Made by a program: the position numbers and the translations under genes
Notes under the pieces: generated by a model
The model's database searches: none
The model's input: only the letters and a program-made list of their open reading frames with translations
What the model was told of the DNA's origin: nothing
In this document: positions 1-9,276 of the stretch, one piece after another
How the letters are laid out: every line of letters begins with the position of its first letter
Numbering within the stretch: the first letter of the stretch is position 1
NCBI RefSeq assembly: GCF_014203355.1
Contig: NZ_JACHIR010000001.1
Location: 3,598,038 to 3,662,037 of the forward strand
Direction: 5' to 3'
DNA from: Kutzneria kofuensis
GTDB taxonomy: Bacteria > Actinomycetota > Actinomycetes > Mycobacteriales > Pseudonocardiaceae
DNA: 64,000 nucleotides

Positions 1-1
1 A

Positions 2-1810
2 ATAGGTGTGCAGCCGGGCGAGGGCCTGGTCCTCCGGCTCGGCCAGTGCCCGCTCGTGGGCGTACACGCGGAGCAGGTCGTACGCCTGGTAGCGGCCGGG
101 CACCAGTTGCTGCACCAGGTTCGCGGTGGACAGCTGGTCGAGCAGCCGGCGGGCCTGCTCCGGCAGGCAGTCCGCGAGCGCTCCCATCGCCTCGGGGGTG
201 AGGTCCTGGCACGGCGCGAGGCCGACCAGCCGGAACGCCCGCTTGGCCGGTTCCGCCAGCGCCTCATAGGAAAGGTCGAACGCGGCGCGGACGGTCACCG
301 TCTCGTCCCCGTCGGCGGCCAGCGCGGCCAGCCGGTTGCCCTCGCGCAGCCGGCCCAGCTGCTCGGCCAGCCGCGGCTGGCCGCCGCCGATCATGTTCGC
401 GGCCGCGATCCGCAGCGCCAGCGGGAGATGCGTGCACAGCTCGGCCAGCTCCGCCGCGGCGGTCGGCTCGACCCGAACGACCTCGTCGCCGAGGATCCGC
501 GCCAGCAACGTGTTCGACTCGGCCGGGGTGAGGCCGCCGACGTGCACGCGGCTCGCGCCCTGCTCGGCGACGAGCCCGCGCAGCGCGTCCCGGCTGGTGA
601 TCAGCACCGCGCAGCCGGGGTCGCCCGGCAGCACCGGGCGGATCTGGGCGGGGCGGGCCGCGTTGTCCAGCACGATGAGCATTCGCTTGCCGGCCAACAG
701 GGATCGCAGCGCGGCCGACTGCTCGTCGAGCTCCGTGGGCACGTCGTCGGCGGCGACGCCGAGCGCTCGCAGGAACCGGGCGAGCACCTGATCGGGGCCG
801 AGTGCCGGGACCCTCGCGTGGCCGCGAAGGTCGACGAACAGCTGGCCGTCGGGGAATCGGGCCCGCAGCCGGTGCGCCACATGCACGGCCAGCGCGGTCT
901 TTCCGGTGCCGGGCGGGCCGGTCAGCACCACCACCGGCGCGGCAGCCGGCGGCTCGGCCGGCGCGAGCCGCTCGGCGACCTGTGCCGCGGCCGCCTCCCG
1001 GCCAACGAAGTTGATCACCTCTGGCGGCAGCTGTGCCGGTACGAAAACCTTGGCGCTCAACGAGATTCGCAGGCTCGGGTGATCGGAGAGCACGGCTTGG
1101 CGCACGCGCAGCAACTCGGCGCCGGGGTCCACCCCGAGCTCATCGGAGAGGTACTCGTACACCTCTCTATATACGTGCAGCGCGTCGGCGCGGCGCCCCG
1201 ACCGGTAGAGGGCGACCATCAGCTGCGCCCACACGCGCTCGCGGGCGGGGTTCGCGTCGGCCAGCTCGCGCAGCTCCGGCACCAGCTCCTCGTGCCGGCC
1301 GAGGGTGAGGCCGGCGTCGATGCGGCGCTCGCGGGCGTCTAGCCGCTCCGCCTCCAGGCGGTTGATCTCGTCGTGCCGCAAGGGATTCAGCGGAACATCG
1401 GCCAGCACCGGGCCGCGCCACAGCGCCAGCGCCTCGGTCAGCAGGGACCAAACGGTCGCCGCGTCGTCGACCGCGCGGGCCCGGACGAGCAGCTCGCGGA
1501 ACCGGGCGGCGTCGAGCGAACCGGCCGGGACGTCGAGCGCGTAACCGTCCTGGGCGGTGCGCAGCGCGCAGGCGGGGCCGAGTTGCTGACGCAGCCGCAT
1601 GACGTAGGTGCGCAGCGTGTTACGGGCGCCGGCCGGTGGCCGCTCGCCCCACACCACGTCGACCAGCTCGGCCGCGGACACCGCGTGGTTGGCCCGGAGC
1701 AGCAGCGACCCGAGCAGCAGCCGCTGCTTGGCCGCGGGCAGCGGGCGGGGCCCACCGTCGATGAGGACCTCGAGCGGGCCGAGCACCCGGAACTCGATCT
1801 CGCCCGCCAT
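2..1810 (-). CDS. AfsR/SARP-family transcriptional regulator (3' end outside window)
   Basis: The frame is open from ATG 1810 to the window edge, giving 603 residues without a stop. Residues 1-95 read as an OmpR-like winged-helix domain (VLGPLEV start) and about 100-250 as a bacterial transcriptional activation (BTAD) domain. An NB-ARC ATPase domain follows with P-loop GPPGTGKT at residues 298-305 and a downstream LIVLDNA Walker B stretch. This is the layout of AfsR/SARP regulators, which activate secondary metabolism or development; any TPR sensor region would lie outside the window. A purine-rich ribosome site (GAGGGGAGGGG) precedes the ATG. The target is unknown because the neighbours on that side are not visible. 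Confidence 0.9.
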   Translation of the reverse strand, partial: MAGEIEFRVLGPLEVLIDGGPRPLPAAKQRLLLGSLLLRANHAVSAAELVDVVWGERPPAGARNTLRTYVMRLRQQLGPACALRTAQDGYALDVPAGSLDAARFRELLVRARAVDDAATVWSLLTEALALWRGPVLADVPLNPLRHDEINRLEAERLDARERRIDAGLTLGRHEELVPELRELADANPARERVWAQLMVALYRSGRRADALHVYREVYEYLSDELGVDPGAELLRVRQAVLSDHPSLRISLSAKVFVPAQLPPEVINFVGREAAAAQVAERLAPAEPPAAAPVVVLTGPPGTGKTALAVHVAHRLRARFPDGQLFVDLRGHARVPALGPDQVLARFLRALGVAADDVPTELDEQSAALRSLLAGKRMLIVLDNAARPAQIRPVLPGDPGCAVLITSRDALRGLVAEQGASRVHVGGLTPAESNTLLARILGDEVVRVEPTAAAELAELCTHLPLALRIAAANMIGGGQPRLAEQLGRLREGNRLAALAADGDETVTVRAAFDLSYEALAEPAKRAFRLVGLAPCQDLTPEAMGALADCLPEQARRLLDQLSTANLVQQLVPGRYQAYDLLRVYAHERALAEPEDQALARLHTY

Positions 1811-1869
1811 CGGCGCCCCTCCCCTCGACCGTCGGTGTGGGAGAGAGCCTAGCGGTCCGTGACTTGGTG

Positions 1870-1883
1870 CTGTATCGATACAG
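1870..1883. promoter_or_regulatory. Perfect 14-bp palindrome upstream of the SARP gene
   Basis: CTGTATCGATACAG is a perfect palindrome 60 bp before the SARP start codon. Its size and position suit a TetR- or similar dimeric-repressor operator. The cognate regulator is unknown. Confidence 0.4.
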
Positions 1884-2063
1884 AACGGTGCCGCGCAAGG
1901 GTTTTCCGGGCAACTTTTCGGTTGCGCAAACCCCATCGCTTTTGGCCTAAACCACGTGACACACACCTCACGTTAGGTGATCGATCTCGACTTGGAAACG
2001 GCCAGATAACGACGCTTTGAGCTGCGCAAACAGGCGGAATCGAGGTTCGTTGCGTCGCGTTAC

Positions 2064-2079
2064 TGTGATTACGGTCACA
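2064..2079. promoter_or_regulatory. CRP-type operator upstream of rpfA
   Basis: TGTGATTACGGTCACA matches the CRP consensus TGTGA-N6-TCACA exactly in both half sites. In M. tuberculosis the cAMP receptor protein Rv3676 is established as a regulator of rpfA, so a CRP site here is biologically coherent. The site lies about 300 bp before the ORF and just before the structured leader, a position compatible with a promoter near 2080-2105. Confidence 0.7.
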
Positions 2080-2104
2080 CACTTCAGCATTTGGCGATCC
2101 CGTC

Positions 2105-2275
2105 GCCGTTACGTACGGTCGCTTCTCGGTCGGACCCGAACCGACCGGCAGTACCCGAGGGACCGAAGCGCCAAACCCTGTTCGGCGGTCTCCCGGCACC
2201 AAACCCCGAGCGAAGGACAACTACCGAACAGGGGCGGGGGAACCACCCCTGGGCGCCCGAGAACCGCCCAGCGGG
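2105..2275 (+). promoter_or_regulatory. Candidate c-di-AMP (ydaO/yuaA-type) riboswitch in the rpfA leader
   Basis: The leader contains several mutually compatible helices: CGGTCGG with CCGACCG, CGCTTC with GAAGCG, and a perfect 10-bp pair CCCTGTTCGG (2176-2185) with CCGAACAGGG (2224-2233). These are followed by the purine-rich GGGGGAACC segment that is typical of the ydaO class. Actinobacterial rpf genes are well-known carriers of c-di-AMP riboswitches. I have not run a covariance model, so the class is inferred from context and motif. Confidence 0.55.
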
Positions 2276-2341
2276 ACGTGCACCACCGGTACCCATGCCG
2301 GCCACTGTGCGGGGCACCCATGTGCCTTGTGCGGCCGGTGA

Positions 2342-3028
<687 letters not shown>

Positions 3029-3073
3029 GCTTGACGTTCGCGTAGTCGCGACGGGCGGAGTGCCTGTCGCCTG

Positions 3074-3112
3074 AGCGCCCCATGTTCGCAGCAAACGCGA
3101 ACATGGGGCGCT
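3074..3112. terminator. Bidirectional terminator between rpfA and the moa operon
   Basis: A perfect 16-bp inverted repeat (AGCGCCCCATGTTCGC and its complement) encloses a 7-nt loop between convergent genes. There is no long T tract, as is usual for high-GC actinobacteria. Confidence 0.85.
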
Positions 3113-3121
3113 AGGCGTGTT

Positions 3122-3180
3122 ATTGGGGGCCGAGCCCCCAAACCCCACGCCGGGGCTCCGCCCCGGACCCCGCTCCAGCC
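3122..3180. repeat. GC-rich extragenic palindrome (REP-like)
   Basis: Short nested palindromes (GGGGGCCGAGCCCCC, then CCCCACGCCGGGG and GGGGCTCCGCCCC) sit just beyond the moaE stop. The sequence resembles the common GC-rich extragenic palindromes of actinomycetes and may help terminate the minus-strand moa transcript. No second copy was found in this window. Confidence 0.45.
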
Positions 3181-3191
3181 TGTCGGCCGCT

Positions 3192-4139
3192 TTACGGGCA
3201 GTTGACCCATTCGTCGGTGCCGTCGGTGAAGACCTGGCGCTTCCAGATGGGGAGCTTGGCCTTCACCTCGTCGACCAGTTCGGCGCAGACCACGAACGCC
3301 TCGCGCCGGTGGGCGGCGGAAACCGCGCACGCCAGGGCCACGTCGCCGATGGCGAGATGGCCGAGGCGGTGGCTGACGGCCAGGGCCCGCACGTCGGGAT
3401 GACGCGCGGCGACGGATGCGGCAACCTCGGCGATGACGTCCTTGGCGCTGGGGTGGCCGGAGTACTCCAGCTCCGTGACGTCCCGGCCGTGATCGTGGTC
3501 GCGGACCACGCCCTCGAACGTCACGACCGCGCCGGCGGTGCGGTCGGCGACCAGCGCGGCGTGCTCGGCGGCGGAGACCGGCGTCTCGCTGATCTCGGCC
3601 CGCACCACGACGGCCGGCAGTCGGCCCGCCGTGGCGCCCTCCACAGCGGCCGCTGAGGCGGCCGGCACGTGGTCGCCGCCGGCGAGCTGGTCCACGGCGT
3701 GGTCCAGCACCCCCGTCAGCACGGCCAGACCGTCCTTCACGCCCCCGGTCGAGCCGGGCAGGTTCACGACGAGCGTCGTGCCCGCCACGCCGGACACGCC
3801 CCGCGACAGCACGGCGGTCGGCACCTGGGGCAGCCCGGCCGCTCGAATGGCGTCGGCGATGCCGGGAATCTCGTAGTCCAACACCGAGCGGGTGGCCTCC
3901 GGCGTCCGGTCGGTCGGCGTCACGCCGGTGCCGCCGGTCGTCAGCACCACGGCCACGCCGTCGACGACGGCATCCCGCAGCGCGGCGGCCACCGGGTCGC
4001 CGTCGGGCACCACCACCGGATCCGGCACGTCGTAGCCGCGCTCGCGCAGCCAGTCGGCGATCACCGGCCCGGTCCGGTCCGGGTAGACTCCGGTCGCGGC
4101 CCGGTTGGATGCCACGACCACACGCGCCCGCCTGCTCAT
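3192..4139 (-). CDS. Mog-MoaE fusion protein (molybdopterin biosynthesis)
   Basis: This 315-residue protein joins two molybdenum cofactor enzymes. The N-terminal half (about 1-158) is MogA/MoaB-like, with TTGGTGVTPTDRTPEAT, SRGVSGV and VVNLPGS, and would adenylylate molybdopterin. The C-terminal half (about 172-315) is MoaE, the large subunit of molybdopterin synthase, with VRDHDHG, LEYSGHP and the conserved KAKLPIWKRQ near the end. In M. tuberculosis the matching genes (mog, moaE2) are separate. The start overlaps the moaC stop by ATGA, so the two are translationally coupled. No MoaD is visible here; it must be supplied from elsewhere. Confidence 0.93.
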   Translation of the reverse strand: MSRRARVVVASNRAATGVYPDRTGPVIADWLRERGYDVPDPVVVPDGDPVAAALRDAVVDGVAVVLTTGGTGVTPTDRTPEATRSVLDYEIPGIADAIRAAGLPQVPTAVLSRGVSGVAGTTLVVNLPGSTGGVKDGLAVLTGVLDHAVDQLAGGDHVPAASAAAVEGATAGRLPAVVVRAEISETPVSAAEHAALVADRTAGAVVTFEGVVRDHDHGRDVTELEYSGHPSAKDVIAEVAASVAARHPDVRALAVSHRLGHLAIGDVALACAVSAAHRREAFVVCAELVDEVKAKLPIWKRQVFTDGTDEWVNCP

Positions 4140-4615
4140 CGGTCCTCCGGTCGCTTCCAGCTGCCGGTCTTGCCGCCGTCCTTGCGCTCCACCCGCACCG
4201 CGTCCAGCACGGCCGCCGGGTCGACGGCCTTGACCATGTCGTGCAGGGTCAGCCCGGCCACGGCGACGGCGGTCAGCGCCTCCATCTCGACGCCGGTCCG
4301 GTCCGTCGTCTTGACGGTGGCGGTGATGCGCACAGTGTCGTCCTCGAGCCACAGGTCCACCTTCACACCGGTGATGGCGATCGGATGGCACAGCGGCACG
4401 AGGTCGGGGGTGCGCTTGGCGCCCATGATGCCGGCGATCCTGGCGGTCGCCAGCGCGTCGCCCTTGGGCAGGCCGTCCCGCCGCAGCAGGCCGACGACCT
4501 CGGCGGTGGTGCGCAGTACCCCGGTCGCGACCGCGACCCGGGCGCTGGCTTCTTTCGCCGAGACGTCGACCATCCTGGCCGCGCCGGCGGAGTCGACGTG
4601 ACTCAGCTCGCTCAC
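4136..4615 (-). CDS. moaC: Cyclic pyranopterin monophosphate synthase MoaC
   Basis: At 159 residues this has the family length. It carries the MoaC signatures MVDVSAKE, PLCHPI, GVEMEALTAV and DMVKAVDP. With MoaA it converts GTP to cyclic pyranopterin monophosphate, the first committed molybdopterin precursor. It is first in a two-gene operon with the Mog-MoaE fusion. The cofactor would serve molybdoenzymes such as the CoxL protein encoded 16 kb away. Confidence 0.96.
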   Translation of the reverse strand: MSELSHVDSAGAARMVDVSAKEASARVAVATGVLRTTAEVVGLLRRDGLPKGDALATARIAGIMGAKRTPDLVPLCHPIAITGVKVDLWLEDDTVRITATVKTTDRTGVEMEALTAVAVAGLTLHDMVKAVDPAAVLDAVRVERKDGGKTGSWKRPEDR

Positions 4616-4624
4616 GGTCGAATG

Positions 4625-6010
4625 TTAGTTGGCCTGGGCCGCGTTCTTGACGGCCTCGGCCACCGCGGGGGCCACGGCGTTGTCGAACACGCTCGGCACG
4701 ATGAACGAGGCGTTGAGCCGCTCCGGCTCCACCACGTCGGCGATGGCGTTGGCCGCGGCCACCAGCATCGCGTCGGTGATGGAGGTGGCGTGCGCGTCCA
4801 GCAGGCCGCGGAACACGCCGGGGAAGGCCAGCACGTTGTTGATCTGGTTCGGGTAGTCGCTGCGGCCGGTGGCCACGATGGCGGCGTGCTGCTGGGCCTC
4901 CACCGGGTCGATCTCCGGGTCCGGGTTGGCCAGCGCGAACACGATGGCGTCGGAGTTCATGGTGGCCACCTGGGCCGCGCCGAACAGGTTGGGCGCGGAG
5001 ACACCGATGAACACGTCCGCGCCGACCAGCGCGTCGTGCAGGGAGCCGGCCTTGTGCTCCACGTTGGTGGTGGCGGCGATCTGCTCCAGGTTGGAGTCCA
5101 GGCCGCCGCGGTCCGGGTGCACGATGCCGTGGATGTCGACGGCCAGGATGTCGGCCGGCTTCTGGTGCTGCAGCAGCCGGATGATGGCCGAACCGGCGGC
5201 GCCGACGCCGCACACCACGATCTTGCACTTGGTGATGTCCTTGCCGACCACCCGCAGCGCGTTGCGCAGAGCGCCGACCACCACGATGGCGGTGCCGTGC
5301 TGGTCGTCGTGGAAGACCGGAATGTCCAGCTTCTCCCGCAGTCGGGCCTCGATCTCGAAGCAGCGCGGGGCGGCGATGTCCTCGAGGTTGATGCCGCCGT
5401 AGACCGGGGCGATCAGCTCGACGGCGCGGATGATCTCCTCGGTGTCCTGGGTGTCCAGGCACACCGGCCAGGCGTCGACGCCGGCGAACTTCTTGAACAG
5501 CGCGGCCTTGCCCTCCATCACGGGCAGCGCGGCGGCCGGGCCGATGTTGCCGAGGCCGAGCACCGCGGTGCCGTCGGTGACCACGGCCACGGTGTTGCGC
5601 TTGATGGTGAGCCGGCGGGCGTCCTCGGGGTTGGCCGCGATGGCCTGGCAGATGCGGGCGACGCCGGGCGTGTAGGCGCGGGAGAGATCGTCACGGTTGC
5701 GCAGCGCGACCTTGGAGGTGACCTCGATCTTTCCGCCGAGGTGGACCAGGAATGTGCGGTCGGACACCTTTCGGACACGCACGCCCGGAAGTGCGTCCAG
5801 TCCGTCGGTGATGTCCTTGGCGTGATTCGCCGACATCGCGTTGCAGGTGATGTCGAACACGACCCGATCCGCGTGCGACTCGACCACGTCGAACGCGGTG
5901 ATCACACCCCCGACCCGGCCGACTGCGCTGGTCAGGTCGCCGGCAGCGCTCGCCGTCGGCGGCGCCTCGACCCGAATGGTGATCGAATATCCGGGTCCCG
6001 GAACCGGCAT
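4625..6010 (-). CDS. NAD-dependent malic enzyme with N-terminal ACT-like domain
   Basis: This 461-residue protein should decarboxylate malate to pyruvate. Residues about 5-75 read as an ACT-like regulatory domain ([11 protein letters not shown] onward). The malic enzyme core follows, with [38 protein letters not shown] and [10 protein letters not shown]. The NAD-binding part has [21 protein letters not shown] and [15 protein letters not shown]. An optimal ribosome site (GGAGGAAAGCC) precedes the ATG. It lies 9 bp before the moaC start on the same strand, so co-transcription is possible although the function is unrelated. Confidence 0.95.
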   Translation of the reverse strand: MPVPGPGYSITIRVEAPPTASAAGDLTSAVGRVGGVITAFDVVESHADRVVFDITCNAMSANHAKDITDGLDALPGVRVRKVSDRTFLVHLGGKIEVTSKVALRNRDDLSRAYTPGVARICQAIAANPEDARRLTIKRNTVAVVTDGTAVLGLGNIGPAAALPVMEGKAALFKKFAGVDAWPVCLDTQDTEEIIRAVELIAPVYGGINLEDIAAPRCFEIEARLREKLDIPVFHDDQHGTAIVVVGALRNALRVVGKDITKCKIVVCGVGAAGSAIIRLLQHQKPADILAVDIHGIVHPDRGGLDSNLEQIAATTNVEHKAGSLHDALVGADVFIGVSAPNLFGAAQVATMNSDAIVFALANPDPEIDPVEAQQHAAIVATGRSDYPNQINNVLAFPGVFRGLLDAHATSITDAMLVAAANAIADVVEPERLNASFIVPSVFDNAVAPAVAEAVKNAAQAN

Positions 6011-6098
6011 GGCTTTCCTCCAGATTCGACGCGGCCGACGGCCGATGAAACGAGCGTAAACCGCGTCGAATTCCGGAACGTGCGCGACTCGAAAAGCC

Positions 6099-6281
6099 TC
6101 AGCGGTTGATCTCGGTGACCGGGTGCGTGTACGGCAACGTCTCGGGGTCGACCGGGAACGTCACGTCACCGAACGGGGACAGCGCACCCTGCATGTCCGT
6201 GGCCAGCTCGCTGACCGGGTGCTTCTCACCCTCGATGTGCGGCCAAGACGGGTCGATGCGCTCGGGGCGGCCCTTCGCCAC
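6099..6281 (-). CDS. Conserved 60-residue protein of unknown function
   Basis: I chose GTG 6281 because GAGGAGG lies 4 bp upstream; a longer in-frame start would bury that site. The product starts [19 protein letters not shown] and ends in a proline-rich tail ([19 protein letters not shown]). It has no cysteine, signal peptide or membrane segment. It faces the helicase-associated gene, and its position resembles that of small Rv0863 in M. tuberculosis, but I cannot confirm homology. Function unknown. Confidence 0.7.
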   Translation of the reverse strand: MAKGRPERIDPSWPHIEGEKHPVSELATDMQGALSPFGDVTFPVDPETLPYTHPVTEINR

Positions 6282-6356
6282 GATTCCTCCTCGGTGAGAC
6301 GGTCCAACATGCACAGTGTGCCCGACGCCCGATCGGCGGCACAGCTAACGTGGTGC

Positions 6357-8594
6357 ATGATGGCCGGCCTCTCACTCGCGGACTGGTTGCGGGCGCTCGA
6401 CGACGACGCGCTCGTCGCGCTGCTGCGCGCCCGCCCCGACCTGGCGACACCGCCGCCCGCGGACAGCACTGTGCTGGCCACGCGGGCGGGTATCCGCGCA
6501 TCCGTGGCCCGGGCCTGTGAGGAACTGGACACCTTCACGCTGACCGTGCTCGAGGCGCTGCTCGTGCTGGACGCTGACGCCGAACCGGTGTCGGTCCGCG
6601 AGGTGGCGAAGCTGCTGGCCGCCGACGCGACCTTGACCCGCGTGACCGGCGCGATCAGGGCGCTGCGGGCACGGGCGATCGTGTGGGGCCCGGACGACGC
6701 CGTGTCGGCGGTGCCGGCCGCACGGGAGGTGGCGCCGCAGTACCCGGCCGGCCTCGGCCGCTCGTTACCGCACCTGGCCGGCAAGGACCTGACCGAGGTG
6801 CTCGCCGGGTTGGAGGAGCCGGAGCGGCGGCTGCTGTCGGCGCTGGCCGGCGAGTCGCCGATCGGGTTGACCAAGGACGCGGGCGTCGTCGTGCCGCTGG
6901 AGCGGGCCAAGACGCCGACCCAGCGGCTGCTGGCGATGGGGTTGCTCGCCCGTCGCGACAACGAGACCGTGGAGCTGCCGCGCGAGGTCGGCATGGCCGT
7001 CCGCGGCCGCCGTCCACTCGGGACGGTCCAGGTCAAGGAGCCCGAGCTCACCAGGATTTCCCGCGATCCGTCCGTTGTGGACACCACGGCGGCCGGCGAG
7101 GCGTTGGAGCTGGTCAGGCACGTCGAGGCGCTGCTGCGACTGTGGTCGGACGAGCCGGCGCCGGTGCTGCGCTCGGGTGGGCTGGGCGTGCGGGAGGTCC
7201 GCCGGATCGGCAAGGCGCTGGACGTCGACGACACCCGCGCCGGGCTGCTCGCGGAGCTGGTGGTCGGCTCGGGGCTGGTCGCCGACAGCGAGGGCGTCGA
7301 GCCGGAATGGGTGCCGACCACGCTCGCCGACGGGTGGCTGGTGGCCGCGCCGGAGCAGCGCTGGGCCACCATCGCCGCCGCCTGGCTGGAGCTGCCGCGG
7401 CTGCCGGCGCTGATCGGCACCCGTGACGAACGTGACAAGGCGATCGGCCCGCTCACCGACGACCTGCGCCGGCCGCTGGCCCCGCGCGAGCGCCGCCGGG
7501 TGCTGGAGACGCTCGCCGAGCTGCCGCCGGGCACTTCGGTGCCGAACGTCGACCAGGTGGCGGCGCTGCTGGCGTGGCGGGCGCCGCGCCGGGGCGGGCG
7601 GCTGCGGGACGACGTCGTGCGCTGGACGTACACGGAGGCGGCGACGCTGGGCGTGATGGCCCTGGGCGCGGTCAGCTCGGCGACCCGGGCGCTGCTGACC
7701 GAGGGGCCGGCGATGGCCGCCAAGCGGATGGCCGACGCGATGCCGGAGCCGCTGGACCACGTGCTCGTGCAGGCCGACCTGACGGTGGTCGCGCCCGGGC
7801 CGCTGGAGCCGATGCTGGCCGCCGACATGGCGCTGGTCGCCGACGTCGAGTCGGCCGGCGGCGCGACCGTGTACCGCGTGGGCGAGGCATCCGTGCGCAG
7901 GGCGCTCGACGCCGGCCGCACCGCCGATGAGCTGCACGAACTGTTCCGCACCCGGTCGCGGACGCCGGTGCCGCAGTCGCTGACGTACATGATCGACGAC
8001 GTGGCCCGGCGGCACGGCCGGCTGCGCGGCGGCGCGGCCGGGTCGTTCCTGCGCTGCGACGACCCCGTGCTGATCACCGAGGTGCTGGCCAACCCGGCGG
8101 CGGCGCGGCTGGAGCTGCGGCGGATCGCGCCGACCGTGCTGGTCAGCCCGCTGCCGCTGATCGAGGTGCTGGACGAGCTGCGCGCGGCCGGCTTCGCGCC
8201 GGCCGCCGAGAGCGCCGACGGCTCCGTGCTGGACCTGCGGCCGCCGGGCCGTCGCATCCCGGCCAAGGCGCGGGCGTCGCGGCGGGGTCAGGCGCCGACG
8301 GCGGTGGCCGACGAGCAGCTCGGGGCGCTGGTCGACCAGCTGCGGGCCGGCGACCGGGCGGCCTCGACGCCCCGTGGCACGGCCGTGGCGGCGACGCTGG
8401 AGCTGCTGCGGGCGGCCGCCAGCGAGGGGCGCAGCGTGTGGCTGGGCTTTGTCGACTCACGCGGGGTCGCGACGCAGCGCGTTGTCACGCCGGTGAGCGT
8501 CGCGGGCGGCATTCTGGAGGGTGTCGACGGCGGCGAGATCCGCCGCTACCCGGTGCACCTGATCACCTCGGCCGCACTGGTCGAGAGCCCCTGA
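6357..8594 (+). CDS. Helicase-associated (XPB/Ssl2 N-terminal-like) protein, Rv0862c type
   Basis: This is a 745-residue cytosolic protein rich in winged-helix-like segments ([26 protein letters not shown], then repeated helical modules). It ends in a WYL-like beta segment ([34 protein letters not shown]). It has no P-loop. In mycobacteria the corresponding gene adjoins the XPB helicase, and this window also encodes XPB about 8 kb downstream on the same strand, so a shared DNA-repair role is inferred. TAACGT sits 5 bp before tandem ATGs at 6357/6360, indicating a leaderless transcript. Confidence 0.85.
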   Translation: MMAGLSLADWLRALDDDALVALLRARPDLATPPPADSTVLATRAGIRASVARACEELDTFTLTVLEALLVLDADAEPVSVREVAKLLAADATLTRVTGAIRALRARAIVWGPDDAVSAVPAAREVAPQYPAGLGRSLPHLAGKDLTEVLAGLEEPERRLLSALAGESPIGLTKDAGVVVPLERAKTPTQRLLAMGLLARRDNETVELPREVGMAVRGRRPLGTVQVKEPELTRISRDPSVVDTTAAGEALELVRHVEALLRLWSDEPAPVLRSGGLGVREVRRIGKALDVDDTRAGLLAELVVGSGLVADSEGVEPEWVPTTLADGWLVAAPEQRWATIAAAWLELPRLPALIGTRDERDKAIGPLTDDLRRPLAPRERRRVLETLAELPPGTSVPNVDQVAALLAWRAPRRGGRLRDDVVRWTYTEAATLGVMALGAVSSATRALLTEGPAMAAKRMADAMPEPLDHVLVQADLTVVAPGPLEPMLAADMALVADVESAGGATVYRVGEASVRRALDAGRTADELHELFRTRSRTPVPQSLTYMIDDVARRHGRLRGGAAGSFLRCDDPVLITEVLANPAAARLELRRIAPTVLVSPLPLIEVLDELRAAGFAPAAESADGSVLDLRPPGRRIPAKARASRRGQAPTAVADEQLGALVDQLRAGDRAASTPRGTAVAATLELLRAAASEGRSVWLGFVDSRGVATQRVVTPVSVAGGILEGVDGGEIRRYPVHLITSAALVESP

Positions 8595-8607
8595 CCGGCC
8601 CCGGAAA

Positions 8608-8662
8608 TGCCACATGCGGTCCGGACTTGACCTCTGGGGGCAAGTCCGGACCGCATGTGCCA
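8608..8662. terminator. Bidirectional terminator between convergent genes
   Basis: A perfect 19-bp inverted repeat (CACATGCGGTCCGGACTTG at 8611-8629 and its complement at 8641-8659) with an 11-nt loop separates the helicase-associated gene from the conservon. Confidence 0.85.
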
Positions 8663-8679
8663 GAAAGACGGGGGGTGGG

Positions 8680-9276
8680 TCAGCCGGCGCGGACGGACAT
8701 CCACTGGCGCATGGCGTGCTCGACCAGCGTGATCAGCGTCTGCTTGGTCGACTCCCGGTTGCGGGCGTCACACGTCACGATCGGCACCGACTGGTCGATC
8801 GTCAACGCCTCCCGCACGTCGTCGATCCGGTGGTGCAGCATCCCGTCGAAGCAGTTCACCGCCACCACGTACGGCAGCTGCCGGTCGTCGAAGAAGTCGA
8901 TCGACGCGAACGCGTCGGCCAACCGCCGGGTGTCCACCAGCACCACCGCGCCGATCGCACCCCGCACCAGGTCGTCCCACATGAACCAGAACCGGTGCTG
9001 GCCGGGCGTGCCGAACAGGTACAGGATCAGGTCGCTGTCCAGCGACACCCGACCGAAGTCCATCGCCACCGTCGTGGTGACCTTGTTCGGCGTCGCCGAC
9101 AGGTCGTCCACACCCAGACTGGCCTCGGTCATCACCGCCTCGGTCGTCAACGGCACGATCTCGGACACCGACCCCACGAACGTCGTCTTGCCGACACCGA
9201 ACCCACCGGCGACCACGATCTTCGCCGATGTCGTCGCCTGCCGGGCGATCTGGGGACTAGAGCCTGCGGAGCCCAC
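8680..9276 (-). CDS. cvnD: Conservon small GTPase (CvnD-type)
   Basis: This is a 198-residue Ras-like GTPase of the conservon family. G1 is GGFGVGKTTFVG, the G3 region is LFGTPGQHRFWFMWDDL, and the G4 position reads NCFD instead of NKxD, as is typical of this family. GTG 9276 is preferred because GGAGAGG lies 8 bp upstream; an upstream TTG at 9300 has no such site. The start lies inside the DUF742 gene, so translation is coupled. It is last in the kinase-roadblock-DUF742-GTPase operon, whose products form a membrane-associated complex likened to eukaryotic G-protein signalling. Confidence 0.93.
   Translation of the reverse strand: MGSAGSSPQIARQATTSAKIVVAGGFGVGKTTFVGSVSEIVPLTTEAVMTEASLGVDDLSATPNKVTTTVAMDFGRVSLDSDLILYLFGTPGQHRFWFMWDDLVRGAIGAVVLVDTRRLADAFASIDFFDDRQLPYVVAVNCFDGMLHHRIDDVREALTIDQSVPIVTCDARNRESTKQTLITLVEHAMRQWMSVRAG

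Noticed and set aside
4109-6109. 666-codon open frame antisense to malic enzyme and moaC
   Set aside because: Shadow frame; composition is His/Arg/Gly-rich without any domain, while the minus strand is unambiguous.
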